A model generated the notes under the pieces. The model was not told where the DNA came from and did no database searches. It saw nothing but the letters and a program-made list of their open reading frames with translations. A stretch of 40,296 nucleotides of DNA from an uncultured Mycolicibacterium sp. (GTDB lineage: Bacteria > Actinomycetota > Actinomycetes > Mycobacteriales > Mycobacteriaceae). Below are positions 24,123 through 32,181 of the stretch, piece by piece. How positions within the stretch are numbered: the first letter of the stretch is position 1; every line of letters begins with the position of its first letter. The position numbers and the translations under genes are program-made. Where the stretch lies: assembly GCA_945957405.1 (NCBI GenBank), contig CAMFLL010000018.1, positions 1-40,296 on the forward strand. The letters are read 5' to 3'.

Positions 24123-25620
24123 ACGGAAACTCCGTGGCGGGCACCTCGACCTTGTAGACGTTGGTCTCGGTCAGTCGCTCGTACTGCTCGGGGTTGTGGC
24201 GGCGCAGCCAGTACGTGCGCAGCACCCCGACCAGGACCAGCGCCGGCAGGCTCAGCAGCAGCACGGTGTTGATCCACCCGGTCTGCCCGGACAGCAGCGC
24301 GAAGTTCTTCGCCACGAGATACGACGCCACCAGCAGGCCGACGAAGCTCAGCAGCGGCGCGATCAACGTGCCCCATTTCGACAGCCCGTGATCTTTGTGC
24401 CGGATGTTGAAGTACACGAGAATCGAAGCGGAACAGGCGGTCTGAAGAATGATGATGGCCAGCACACCACCGGACACCACCGGCAGGAACACACCGAGGT
24501 AAGCGTCTTTGGCGCCGGCGACGATGAACGCGCCTATCACCAGCAGCGAGAAGACGGTCTGCACCATGTTGGCTCGGTACGGGGATCGGTGCACCGGGTG
24601 CACCTTGGCGGTGGCGCTGGGCAGAATGTGCTCGCGGCCCAGAGCGTGCAGGTAACGGATGGCGGTGTTGTGGAAGGCGAGTGCTGAGGCGAACGCGCTG
24701 GTGACCAGGAGGACCTCGGTGACCACCATGGCCGGATGGCCCACGTAACTCTCGAGAGCGCTGAACACCAGCCCGACGGGATCTTTGGTTGCGGCGTCGA
24801 CGATTTGAGTCTTGCCGTAGGCGGTGAAGATGATCCACGCCATGAAGGTGTAGAAGATGCCGAGGAAGCCGACCGCCAGATAGATCGCCCGCGGAACAGT
24901 CTTTTCGGGATTGCGCGATTCCTCGGCATAGATGGCGGTCGACTCGAAACCGATGAACGCGCCGAAGACGATGGCGAACATCGCGCCGGTGCCGCCGCCG
25001 GCGAAGATTTCCGACGGGCTGAACGAGCTGAAATCGAATCCCTCTGGCCCGCCGCGGAACAGCACACAGATGCCGAGGATCAACAGGATTCCGGCTTCGG
25101 TCAGCAGCGCCACGCCCAGCACCTTGGCGCTGACCGATATCTGGCGGTGGCCCAGGAACGCGACGACGGCCAGGGCGATCAACGCCCATACCCACCACGG
25201 CACATTCGTCCCGGTGACGCGCGCCAGTGGGGTGGCGGCGAAGGCGCCCACCACCGCGACCTCACCGATCGCGATCGTCGAGTACGCGAGCATCGCGAGG
25301 ATCGCCGCGCCGCCGCCCGCCATCTTGCCGAACGCCTGTCCGATGTAGGCATAGAAGGCACCGGCATTCGGTATCCGCAGGGCCATTCGCGTCAGCCCGA
25401 CGGCGAAGAACAGCAGTACCAGGCTGGCCACCAGTTGCGCGCCGGGAGCGCCGATGCCGCCGATACTGAACGCCAGCGGTGTATAGCCGGCCACCACCAG
25501 CAGCGGACCCGCCGCGGCGACCACGAAGAAGGCGAGCTCGAATGGGCCGATACCCTTCGACTGGCTCTTACTGCGAGGTTCGGCCGACGGCGCGGCGGAA
25601 CCTTCCGCGGTCCCACTCAT
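24106..25620 (-). CDS. APC family amino acid/amine permease
   Basis: A 504-residue amino acid-polyamine-organocation transporter with about 12 membrane segments. The first helix region is FELAFFVVAAAGPLLVVAGY and the helix 6 block is FGAFIGFESTAIYAEESRNPEKTVPRAI, typical of the superfamily. The N-terminal 20 residues and the C-terminal tail are hydrophilic and cytoplasmic. The start overlaps the stop of the DUF1116 gene by ATGA, so it belongs to the GS-like/DUF1116 operon and presumably imports that pathway's substrate. The substrate is not visible; amino acids, amines or amides are all possible. Confidence 0.9.
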   Translation of the reverse strand: MSGTAEGSAAPSAEPRSKSQSKGIGPFELAFFVVAAAGPLLVVAGYTPLAFSIGGIGAPGAQLVASLVLLFFAVGLTRMALRIPNAGAFYAYIGQAFGKMAGGGAAILAMLAYSTIAIGEVAVVGAFAATPLARVTGTNVPWWVWALIALAVVAFLGHRQISVSAKVLGVALLTEAGILLILGICVLFRGGPEGFDFSSFSPSEIFAGGGTGAMFAIVFGAFIGFESTAIYAEESRNPEKTVPRAIYLAVGFLGIFYTFMAWIIFTAYGKTQIVDAATKDPVGLVFSALESYVGHPAMVVTEVLLVTSAFASALAFHNTAIRYLHALGREHILPSATAKVHPVHRSPYRANMVQTVFSLLVIGAFIVAGAKDAYLGVFLPVVSGGVLAIIILQTACSASILVYFNIRHKDHGLSKWGTLIAPLLSFVGLLVASYLVAKNFALLSGQTGWINTVLLLSLPALVLVGVLRTYWLRRHNPEQYERLTETNVYKVEVPATEFPSTTRN

Positions 25621-26966
25621 CGTGCCTCCTCCTGTGCGCCGTTCGATGCCGAGCCCGTTGGGGCGCTGTCGTCCTCGACCGGGTCGTATTGTGCGCGGTA
25701 AGACTGGTATGCGGCGGCGAAACAGTCCAGATCGGGAACCAGCAGACCGGCGCCGATCTGGCCGCCGGCCCTACCCGCGAGGCCGCCGTCGATCATCGGT
25801 GTGCGGCCGTGGCGCAGCACCTCGACGAGATCGATACCCGCCGGAGTGCCCCGGAAAGCCAGTGCGGGAATGGCGAACTCGGGGTGCTCTGCCAGCGTGA
25901 TGGCGTACAGCGACTCATTGTTGTCCATCATTTTGGTGAAGCTGCCGCCCTGGTAGGCCTGCAACGCCGGAGCGGCCGCCTGCGCAAACGCGCCAAGACC
26001 GGCCACTTCGGTGAAACAACTCTCGCCGCCGATCCATTCGACGTCCTCGGGCCCGAACCCGTCGAAGAACTTGCCGTCGAGATGCGGGTGGGCGCCGGTG
26101 AACCACTGGTCGCCGAGCCCGCTCACCCTGATCCCGAACGTGCGGCAGTTGATCGCCATTCCCGTGACCAGTGAGCTCGCGGGAACGCCGTGGGCGGCAT
26201 CGGCGATCGCTTTCGCCGCGGCCATTCCCATCCGCAGAAAGGTGTAGTCGTTGTCGCGAAAGAACTCCAGGACATCGGTGACGGCGCTCGCCTTGGACGT
26301 GTTACCCATCGCGATGAACGTTTCGGTGAGCTCTCGCTCGAAGAGCATGCTGGCAGCGGTGTTTCGGCTGTGCAGCTCGTCACCGAGTCGCAGCGCCCGC
26401 GACATGATCGGTTTCAGCGGGATCGGCCCGTGCAGTTCGATCGCGGCGGACAGCGTCGGGGCGAACGTGCCCTCCAGCCACTTCAGGCCGTCGCGCACTT
26501 CGTCGTTGTACGAGCCGTAGTTGAGCCGGTGCCTACTCTTGCCTTCGTAGAGATTGCAGAAGGCGGTGCCTCCGAACGTTTCGTCGCGCACCACCAGTAC
26601 GGGCATCGACGCGGTATAGATGCCCGCGACGGAGCCGATGCAGTGGTGTTGCTGGGTGCTGTGCACGATGATGTCGCCGCGCTCGAGCGCCCGTTCGGCC
26701 GCCTCGGCGGTGTCGGCAAGGCCTTCGTACAGTGCGGCGTTGACGATCGATCGTCGTTGGCCGCCGGAATACTCGTGCCATTCGAGTGGCGCGCCCGAGG
26801 TCAGGATGGTGGCATCGGTCATCCCGGGGACGACGTCGCGGGCCGGTGCCACATCGATGAGTACCGGGTTGGCCGTCAGGAGCCGGTCCAGCGCAACGGC
26901 ATTGGCGTCCCGCCGCGCGGCCTCGGCGGACTCGGACAGGCCCAGGGAGATGGTTTCAGTGGTCAT
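25617..26966 (-). CDS. DUF1116 protein (AllG/YlbE family)
   Basis: A 449-residue protein of the DUF1116 family, recognised from blocks such as GGAPLEWHE-like SGAPLEWHE, QHHCIGSVAGIYTASMPV, FGGTAFCNLYEGKSR and AFRGTPAGIDL. The E. coli member YlbE (AllG) has been reported as one subunit of oxamate carbamoyltransferase, working with FdrA (AllF) and YlbF (AllH) in anaerobic allantoin use. Neither partner is seen here. The ATG at 26966 is 2 nt after the GS-like stop, and the stop overlaps the permease start by ATGA. An open frame extends further upstream to 27032 inside the GS gene but is not needed. The family assignment is fairly firm; the reaction in this setting is unknown. Confidence 0.85.
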   Translation of the reverse strand: MTTETISLGLSESAEAARRDANAVALDRLLTANPVLIDVAPARDVVPGMTDATILTSGAPLEWHEYSGGQRRSIVNAALYEGLADTAEAAERALERGDIIVHSTQQHHCIGSVAGIYTASMPVLVVRDETFGGTAFCNLYEGKSRHRLNYGSYNDEVRDGLKWLEGTFAPTLSAAIELHGPIPLKPIMSRALRLGDELHSRNTAASMLFERELTETFIAMGNTSKASAVTDVLEFFRDNDYTFLRMGMAAAKAIADAAHGVPASSLVTGMAINCRTFGIRVSGLGDQWFTGAHPHLDGKFFDGFGPEDVEWIGGESCFTEVAGLGAFAQAAAPALQAYQGGSFTKMMDNNESLYAITLAEHPEFAIPALAFRGTPAGIDLVEVLRHGRTPMIDGGLAGRAGGQIGAGLLVPDLDCFAAAYQSYRAQYDPVEDDSAPTGSASNGAQEEAR

Positions 26967-26968
26967 GA

Positions 26969-28303
26969 TCAGATCCGCTGCAGGTAGCGGTTGGTCTCCC
27001 AGTCGGTGACCACCGACTGGTACTCGTGACACTCGCTGCTCATGTAGTCGACGAAGGTGCGGTGGAACTCCTTACCAAAGGTCCGCTGCGCCAGGTCATC
27101 GGACTCGAAACTGGCCAGGGCCTTCTCGAAGGTCGCGGGCAGCGACTTGCCGCGCAGTTCGGCTGGGTCCAGTTTGTAGGTGTCGACGTTGAGTGGCTCG
27201 CCCGGATCCAGTTTCTTCTCGATACCGTCGAGACCCGCGGCCAGCACCATCGCGATGCCGAGGTAGTAGTTGACTGCGGCGTCGGCGGTGCGGACCTCCA
27301 GGCAGTGCCGGTTGACCGGCAGGCGGCACATCAGTGTGCGGTTGTTGTTGCCCCAGGCGCGGTAGATCGGCGCCCAGGAGATCTCGTCCATGAAGCCCTT
27401 GCTGGTGAATCGCTTGTACGAGTTCACCGTTGGGCAGGTGACCGCCGTGATGGCGTCGCCGTGTGCCAGCACACCGGCGGTGAAGTGTTTGGCGACATCG
27501 CTGTAGGCGACATCGTCGGATGCGGCGAAGGCATTTCGCTTCGAATCGGCTTCGGCCAGGCTGATGTTGATGTGCGCCGCCGAACCGAAGTCATCCTGGA
27601 ACGGTTTGGGCATGAAGGTCGCGATGCAACCGAGCTGCCTGGCGCAGTGCTTGGCCATGAGCCGGAAGAGCACCATCCGGTCGGCCATCGTGAGCGCGTC
27701 GGCGTAGTTGAAGTTGAACTCGTACTGGCCGTCACCGCCCTCGTGGTCGAAGGAGTAGAGCCCCCAACCAAGCTCAGCCATGTACTGGGCCATCGGGTCA
27801 AGGAAGTCCTTGGCCAACACCGTTGCCTCGAGATCGTAGCCCCGGGTGGGCGTGTTCAGCCGGTCGCTGGGAACCAGTGGCTCCCAACCATTTTCCGTCG
27901 GTCGCACGACGTAGAACTCGGGCTCGATACCGACGTTGGCGATGAACCCCATGTCGGCCGCGCGCTGCACCTGCTGCAACAGCACGTTGCGGGAATCCTG
28001 TGGATACAGCTCGTTGTCGAGCTTGAGTGTCGAGGGAGCCAGGGCGATCTGTGGATCCCAGGGCAGCACGACCAGTCGCTCCAGGTCGGGGAAGCCCTGA
28101 CACTCGTCCTCGTGCGGGCCGAGATCGCCCATGCCCTCCAAGGCGCCCACCGTGTACAGCTCAGAGCCCTCCGTCATCGACTCCAGTGACGTCACCGGGA
28201 CGCACTTGCTCTTCGGTACACCGTGAACGTCGACGTAGAAGCCGAAGACATATCGGACACCCTGATCGGCGAGCTTCTCACTCAGGTCGGCAGCGAAGGT
28301 CAT
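26969..28303 (-). CDS. Glutamine synthetase-like gamma-glutamyl ligase (GlnT/GMAS type)
   Basis: A 444-residue member of the glutamine synthetase fold, equal in length to gamma-glutamylmethylamide synthetase/GlnT-type enzymes and shorter than main GlnA. It has the beta-grasp start (VRYVFGFYVDVHGVPKSK), the metal-site block DHEGGDGQYEFN, the ATP/Glu block PTVNSYKRF, NNRTLMCRLP, and an altered NPYL motif reading NYYLG. Such enzymes join glutamate to an amine, or ammonia, using ATP. It leads an operon with DUF1116 and an APC permease, and is divergent from a gamma-glutamyl hydrolase-type gene. That context favours amine or amide metabolism over general glutamine supply. The substrate is not known. 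Confidence 0.88.
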   Translation of the reverse strand: MTFAADLSEKLADQGVRYVFGFYVDVHGVPKSKCVPVTSLESMTEGSELYTVGALEGMGDLGPHEDECQGFPDLERLVVLPWDPQIALAPSTLKLDNELYPQDSRNVLLQQVQRAADMGFIANVGIEPEFYVVRPTENGWEPLVPSDRLNTPTRGYDLEATVLAKDFLDPMAQYMAELGWGLYSFDHEGGDGQYEFNFNYADALTMADRMVLFRLMAKHCARQLGCIATFMPKPFQDDFGSAAHINISLAEADSKRNAFAASDDVAYSDVAKHFTAGVLAHGDAITAVTCPTVNSYKRFTSKGFMDEISWAPIYRAWGNNNRTLMCRLPVNRHCLEVRTADAAVNYYLGIAMVLAAGLDGIEKKLDPGEPLNVDTYKLDPAELRGKSLPATFEKALASFESDDLAQRTFGKEFHRTFVDYMSSECHEYQSVVTDWETNRYLQRI

Positions 28304-28407
28304 TGGCAGGAATCCTCTCCCATGCAGAACGATTTAAGGCATATTAGGCACCACTGAGATTCGAATACAAGCATTAAGTAGCTGAGAAAGAGACGAATAT
28401 CGAGCAC
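28304..28407. promoter_or_regulatory. Divergent intergenic region (GS-like / gamma-glutamyl hydrolase)
   Basis: A 104-bp AT-richer gap between divergent start codons. On the minus strand TTGTAT (28370-28365), an 18-nt spacer and TAATAT (28346-28341) form a plausible promoter for the GS-like operon, and AGAGGA serves as its Shine-Dalgarno. No convincing promoter or Shine-Dalgarno is seen for the rightward gene. Confidence 0.4.
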
Positions 28408-29148
28408 ATGCCGCTGGTGGCGGTGACTTTCGACGTGAGCGAACTCGACGAGTTCGTGCTGTGGCGCGAGATGTTCCGCGGCCTCGGTGCGGCGGGCATC
28501 GTTCCGCTCGTCGTGCACACCGACGCCGACGGGGTGCCGACCGATGCTCTGATGAGTCGGGTCGACGGGCTCATCATCTCGGGCGGGAGCGACGTCGACC
28601 CCGCGCTCTACGGCGGCGAGCCAGCCGATCCGCTGATCGATCGCGCGAAACCCGCGCGTGACCGCAACGAACTCCGCATGCTCGATGCGGCGCGGGCGCT
28701 GGGCAAGCCGGTCCTGGCGATCTGCCGCGGTGTCCAACTACTCAATGTCGCCTGCGGCGGAACGCTGATCGCCGATATCAGGCGCGACGTTGCGGATGCT
28801 GTCGACCATCGGCGCGCCGAAGAGGACCTGATCGCGCCGTTGCACACCGCGACTGTCTCGCCGGGTTCGCGGCTCAGTGCATGGCTGGGGCACAGCGGCG
28901 TGATCGACGTCAACAGCCAGCACCATCAGGGGATCGGCGTTCCTGGGCGACGGCTGCGCGTTGTCGCGCGGGCAGAGGATGGACTCGTCGAGGGCATCGA
29001 ACTACCGGGGGAGCCGGTGGTGGGGGTGCAGTGGCATCCAGAAGTGTTGTGGCACAGCTGTACCCATGCCTTGGCGTTGATGCGCGGGTTTGCGGCGGAG
29101 TGCAGTGCCCGAGCGGAGAGCGTGGCCCGTGGTGTCACACCGTTGTAG
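28408..29148 (+). CDS. Class I glutamine amidotransferase-like gamma-glutamyl hydrolase (peptidase C26, PuuD-like)
   Basis: A 246-residue protein of the peptidase C26 family. The nucleophile is Cys106 in AICRGVQLLN, and the His/Glu pair is His210/Glu212 in GVQWHPE, so the catalytic triad is complete. The SGGSDVDPALY block is typical of PuuD-type enzymes that hydrolyse gamma-glutamyl amides, such as gamma-glutamyl-GABA. It is divergent from the GS-like ligase, which could form such amides, a pairing known from the Puu polyamine route. Its 3' end overlaps the convergent permease gene by 14 nt. The substrate is inferred only. Confidence 0.88.
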   Translation: MPLVAVTFDVSELDEFVLWREMFRGLGAAGIVPLVVHTDADGVPTDALMSRVDGLIISGGSDVDPALYGGEPADPLIDRAKPARDRNELRMLDAARALGKPVLAICRGVQLLNVACGGTLIADIRRDVADAVDHRRAEEDLIAPLHTATVSPGSRLSAWLGHSGVIDVNSQHHQGIGVPGRRLRVVARAEDGLVEGIELPGEPVVGVQWHPEVLWHSCTHALALMRGFAAECSARAESVARGVTPL

Positions 29149-30562
29149 CGGCGTGCTCGGGGTAGATCATCGCCTGCGGCGGATTGCTGGTGCGTCGAGC
29201 CAGCGGATAGTAGATCGCTGCCGTGACAACCAATCCGACGATCCAGGAGATGTCGGCGCCGCCGAGCATCCCGGTGATGGGCCCGGTGTACAGCGTCTGC
29301 GCGAGGAACGGGATCTGCGCCACGATGCCGATCACGTAGCAGGCCAGGGCGGCGCCGTTCCAGCGGCCGTACCGGCCGGCGGGGTCGTACAGCGCCGGGA
29401 TGTCGACGCGTTCCCGGGAGATCAGGTAGTAGTCGGTGAGGTTGATGGCGCTCCACGGGGTGAACACCATCAGCAGCACCAGCACGAAGTTCTTGAAATT
29501 GGTCAGGAAGTCGGCGCTGGCCGCAATCGCGATCAGCACCGAGACGGCGGTGAATCCTACGATGTAGGCGGCGCGGGCCGTGGACGAGACGCGGGTCTGA
29601 CCGTTGAACGCGGTGACGGTGGTGAGGATCGACATGAAGCCGCCGTAGGCGTTCAGGCAGTTGACCGTCAGCTTCCCCACCACGATCACCAGGTAGATCA
29701 GCAGCGACACCAACGCGGGGCCGGCCAGGTGGCCGATGAACCCGACCTGATCGTCGAGAAACGCATCGCCGGCAACGGCGGCGACCAGAGCACCGAACGT
29801 CATGGACCACGACGAGCCGATGACGCTACCGGCCAGCGTGGACCAGAACGTGGTGCGGGCGCTGGTGCTGCGCGGCAGATACCGCGAATAGTCCGCGACG
29901 TAGGGCCCGAACGTCAGCTGCCAACCTGCGCCGAGCGAGATCGCGAGCAGGAACGTGACGAAGTCGAACCCTTTGACCCCGACGAATGACGAGACGTCGT
30001 AGTCCGCGAACAACCGGATCGCCAGATAACTGAAACCGATGATGCCCACCACCGTGGCAATCCGTCCGATGGTGTGGATCAGCCGGTAGCCGGTCACCGC
30101 TGCGACCGCGGTCAGCGCCCCGAAGATGATGATCCCGACGGCAGGACTGTCGACGTGCAGGATCTGCCCGATCGCCTGGCCGGCCAGCACGGTGCCGGTC
30201 GCGGCGAAGCCCAGGTACATCAGGACAACGAGCAGAAGCGGCACAACCGCGCCGTAGACGCCGAATTGTGCACGGCTGGAGATCATCTGGGGCAGGCCGA
30301 GGCGTGGCCCCTGAGCGGAGTGCAACGCCATCACCGCGCCGCCCAACAGGTTGCCGATCAGCAATCCGACGATTGCCCAGATGGCATCCGCCCCGAACAC
30401 CACCGCCAGGGCGCCGTCCACGATGGCGGTGATCTGCATGTTGGCGCCGAACCACAACGTGAACTGGTTGCGCGGCGACCCATGGCGCTCGTCGTCGGGG
30501 ATGACGTCGATGGTGCGACGTTCGATCGCCGAGCCGGAATCGGTTGTGTGATGGTCCGTCAT
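29135..30562 (-). CDS. NCS1 family purine/cytosine permease
   Basis: A 475-residue nucleobase:cation symporter-1 of the cytosine/purine (CodB-like) branch, distinct from the two PucI-like permeases elsewhere in the window. Family features are the NQFTLWFGANMQI N-terminal block, GLPQMISSRAQFGVYG, and the helix 10 region with WSAINLTDYYLI. About 12 membrane segments are expected. GGAGGG lies 9 nt before the ATG. It is divergent from the GntR regulator at 30661, and the palindromic site at 30637-30650 sits in the shared 98-bp gap, so it is probably controlled by that regulator. Confidence 0.91.
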   Translation of the reverse strand: MTDHHTTDSGSAIERRTIDVIPDDERHGSPRNQFTLWFGANMQITAIVDGALAVVFGADAIWAIVGLLIGNLLGGAVMALHSAQGPRLGLPQMISSRAQFGVYGAVVPLLLVVLMYLGFAATGTVLAGQAIGQILHVDSPAVGIIIFGALTAVAAVTGYRLIHTIGRIATVVGIIGFSYLAIRLFADYDVSSFVGVKGFDFVTFLLAISLGAGWQLTFGPYVADYSRYLPRSTSARTTFWSTLAGSVIGSSWSMTFGALVAAVAGDAFLDDQVGFIGHLAGPALVSLLIYLVIVVGKLTVNCLNAYGGFMSILTTVTAFNGQTRVSSTARAAYIVGFTAVSVLIAIAASADFLTNFKNFVLVLLMVFTPWSAINLTDYYLISRERVDIPALYDPAGRYGRWNGAALACYVIGIVAQIPFLAQTLYTGPITGMLGGADISWIVGLVVTAAIYYPLARRTSNPPQAMIYPEHAATTV

Positions 30563-30630
30563 GGCCGCATGCCCTCCGTGAGAGACGTGATGTTGCGGAC
30601 TGGTGTGTGTGCAACGTCACCTAAAGTCTG

Positions 30631-30636
30631 TATAGT
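30631..30636 (+). promoter_or_regulatory. Candidate -10 of the GntR regulator gene
   Basis: TATAGT differs by one base from the consensus TATAAT and lies directly before the palindromic operator. The transcription start would fall inside the operator, as expected for autoregulation. Confidence 0.4.
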
Positions 30637-30650
30637 CCTGTATATACAGG
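30637..30650. promoter_or_regulatory. Perfect palindromic operator, HutC type
   Basis: CCTGTATATACAGG is a perfect 14-bp palindrome. Its core TGTATATACA resembles sites of HutC-subfamily GntR regulators. It lies between divergent permease and regulator genes and runs into the regulator's Shine-Dalgarno (AGGGG, 30648-30652). Confidence 0.7.
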
Positions 30651-30660
30651 GGTGTCAAAC

Positions 30661-31443
30661 GTGGCCCCCTCTCCGGCGGAGGTGGCGAGAATGGTCGGCG
30701 TCGGACACGCAGAGCTCGCTGACCTGTTTCGGCAGGCGACTCCGGAGGCGTTGCCCGCGTATGAGCGGGTGAAGACGTTCATCGCCGCCCAGATCAACTC
30801 GGGGCGGTGGGCCGAAGGCGATCAGCTGCCGTCGGAGAACCAACTGGTCAGTGCGCTCGGGTTGTCCCGAATGACCATCAACCGCGCGCTGCGCGAGCTC
30901 GCGAGCATGGGCCTGGTGAACCGTGTGATGGGGCTCGGTACGTTCGTAGCGCCGGTCAAATCGCCGTCGCCGCTGTTCGAGGTCAAGAACATCGCCGACG
31001 AGATAGCGGGTCGTGGCCACCGCCACCGCACCGAAGTGATCTACGTTCGCCGCGAGGACGCCGGCGAGGTCCCGCCCGTGCTGCGTGATTCATTTGACGG
31101 CAGCATCTTTCGTTCCTTGCTCGTGCACTACGAGGACGACGTCCCGATCCAGACCGAAGACCGCGTGGTCAACCCTGCGGCGGCTCCCGGGTATCTCGAG
31201 CAGGACTTCACCGCGCTCACACCCAACAGCTACCTGAGCGCGGTGGCACCCCTGGTGCGTGGTGAGCACATTGTCGAGGCCGTCCGCGGTAGCAGCGAAG
31301 AATGCCGGTTACTGAAGATCACGACCCGCGAACCATGCCTGCTGATCCGGCGTCGGACCTGGTCGGCAGAGGGTTTGGCCAGTGTGGTGCGGCTGGTCCA
31401 TCCCGGTTCACGCAGTCGCCTCGAGGGCAGCTTCGCGACCTGA
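30661..31443 (+). CDS. GntR/HutC family transcriptional regulator (UTRA domain)
   Basis: A 260-residue repressor with an N-terminal GntR winged helix-turn-helix (about residues 30-98; GDQLPSENQLVSALGLSRMT is the recognition region) and a C-terminal UTRA effector-binding domain (about 105-245). The GTG at 30661 follows AGGGG by 8 nt; another in-frame GTG at 30652 has no Shine-Dalgarno and overlaps the operator. The effector is not predictable; HutC relatives sense urocanate, but others sense sugars or amines. It probably represses itself and the divergent NCS1 permease. Confidence 0.92.
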   Translation: MAPSPAEVARMVGVGHAELADLFRQATPEALPAYERVKTFIAAQINSGRWAEGDQLPSENQLVSALGLSRMTINRALRELASMGLVNRVMGLGTFVAPVKSPSPLFEVKNIADEIAGRGHRHRTEVIYVRREDAGEVPPVLRDSFDGSIFRSLLVHYEDDVPIQTEDRVVNPAAAPGYLEQDFTALTPNSYLSAVAPLVRGEHIVEAVRGSSEECRLLKITTREPCLLIRRRTWSAEGLASVVRLVHPGSRSRLEGSFAT

Positions 31444-31457
31444 TCGCTAACGCCGTC

Positions 31458-31931
31458 ATGTCGACACGCGATGAGAAGAACATGCTGTTCTTCCGCGCGT
31501 CCGGTGCGATGGTAGTCGCGTTGATGTCGCCTTGGGCGTGGGCTGCCACCGCCCACGCCGAGAGCTTCGCGCAACTCGATCGAGTCCCCGTGGTGGCATC
31601 TCCGACGTGTGGGGGCAGCGTCAGTGCCGAGGCGCAGGTGACACCGGTGCAGATCGACGACGATGCCGGCAGCCACATCGACGATGGCGTCCGCGTTGCA
31701 ATCCATTACGACGCCGGTATCTACGACGGTTCGTGTTCGCTCACCGTGACCGCCCGGTGGAACAACCTCGACACCGGCACGTCAGGTGGCGGTGACATCA
31801 CCGCGGTATCGACAGTCGACGGTCACTACGGTTTCATCGGTTACGCCAACACGACATTCGAAACGGGTCGCGGCACGGTCATGGTCACGCTCAGTTCGCA
31901 CCCGGGCGCCGAAATGCGGATCACGACGTGA
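31458..31931 (+). CDS. Small secreted protein, unknown function
   Basis: A 157-residue protein with an N-terminal signal peptide: a charged start (MSTRDEKN), a hydrophobic stretch (AMVVALMSPWAWAATAHA) and a probable cleavage site after AHA. The mature part is about 120 residues, acidic, with two cysteines (PTCGG and GSCSL) that could form a disulfide, and it is rich in short beta-strand patterns. I chose ATG 31458; ATG 31482 would also leave the signal peptide intact. It starts 14 nt after the GntR stop and may be co-transcribed. I do not recognise a family. No lipobox cysteine is present, so it should be exported free. Confidence 0.65.
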   Translation: MSTRDEKNMLFFRASGAMVVALMSPWAWAATAHAESFAQLDRVPVVASPTCGGSVSAEAQVTPVQIDDDAGSHIDDGVRVAIHYDAGIYDGSCSLTVTARWNNLDTGTSGGGDITAVSTVDGHYGFIGYANTTFETGRGTVMVTLSSHPGAEMRITT

Positions 31932-32181
31932 GATCCTCACCGAAATCCACCGTGTAGAACCAAATAGATTGTCTAGCAAGCCAATTGGTGCGAACATGCG
32001 ACAGTGCGGCCGATGCCACCGCGAATACGCTGTCGCGTCTCGTTCAGCCGTGTTGGCCCGATCATCGGCGGGCGAGGAGTAGTGTGCTCAACCGCGCGTC
32101 GTCACCCGTTGACGCCGCGCAGACACGGGCGTCCGGCGCTCCTGCGATGTCCGAACCGTTGCATCCGGGTAGGAGACTGGC

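Noticed and set aside
28304..28407. GlnR-type nitrogen regulator boxes in the intergenic regions
   Set aside because: Expected for nitrogen genes in mycobacteria, but no pair of properly spaced half-sites was found by eye here or in the 14942-15199 region.
31965..31985. Possible FadR-type GntR site (TTGTCTAGCAA) upstream of the OPT gene
   Set aside because: Only half of the expected symmetry is present and no matching regulator is near.
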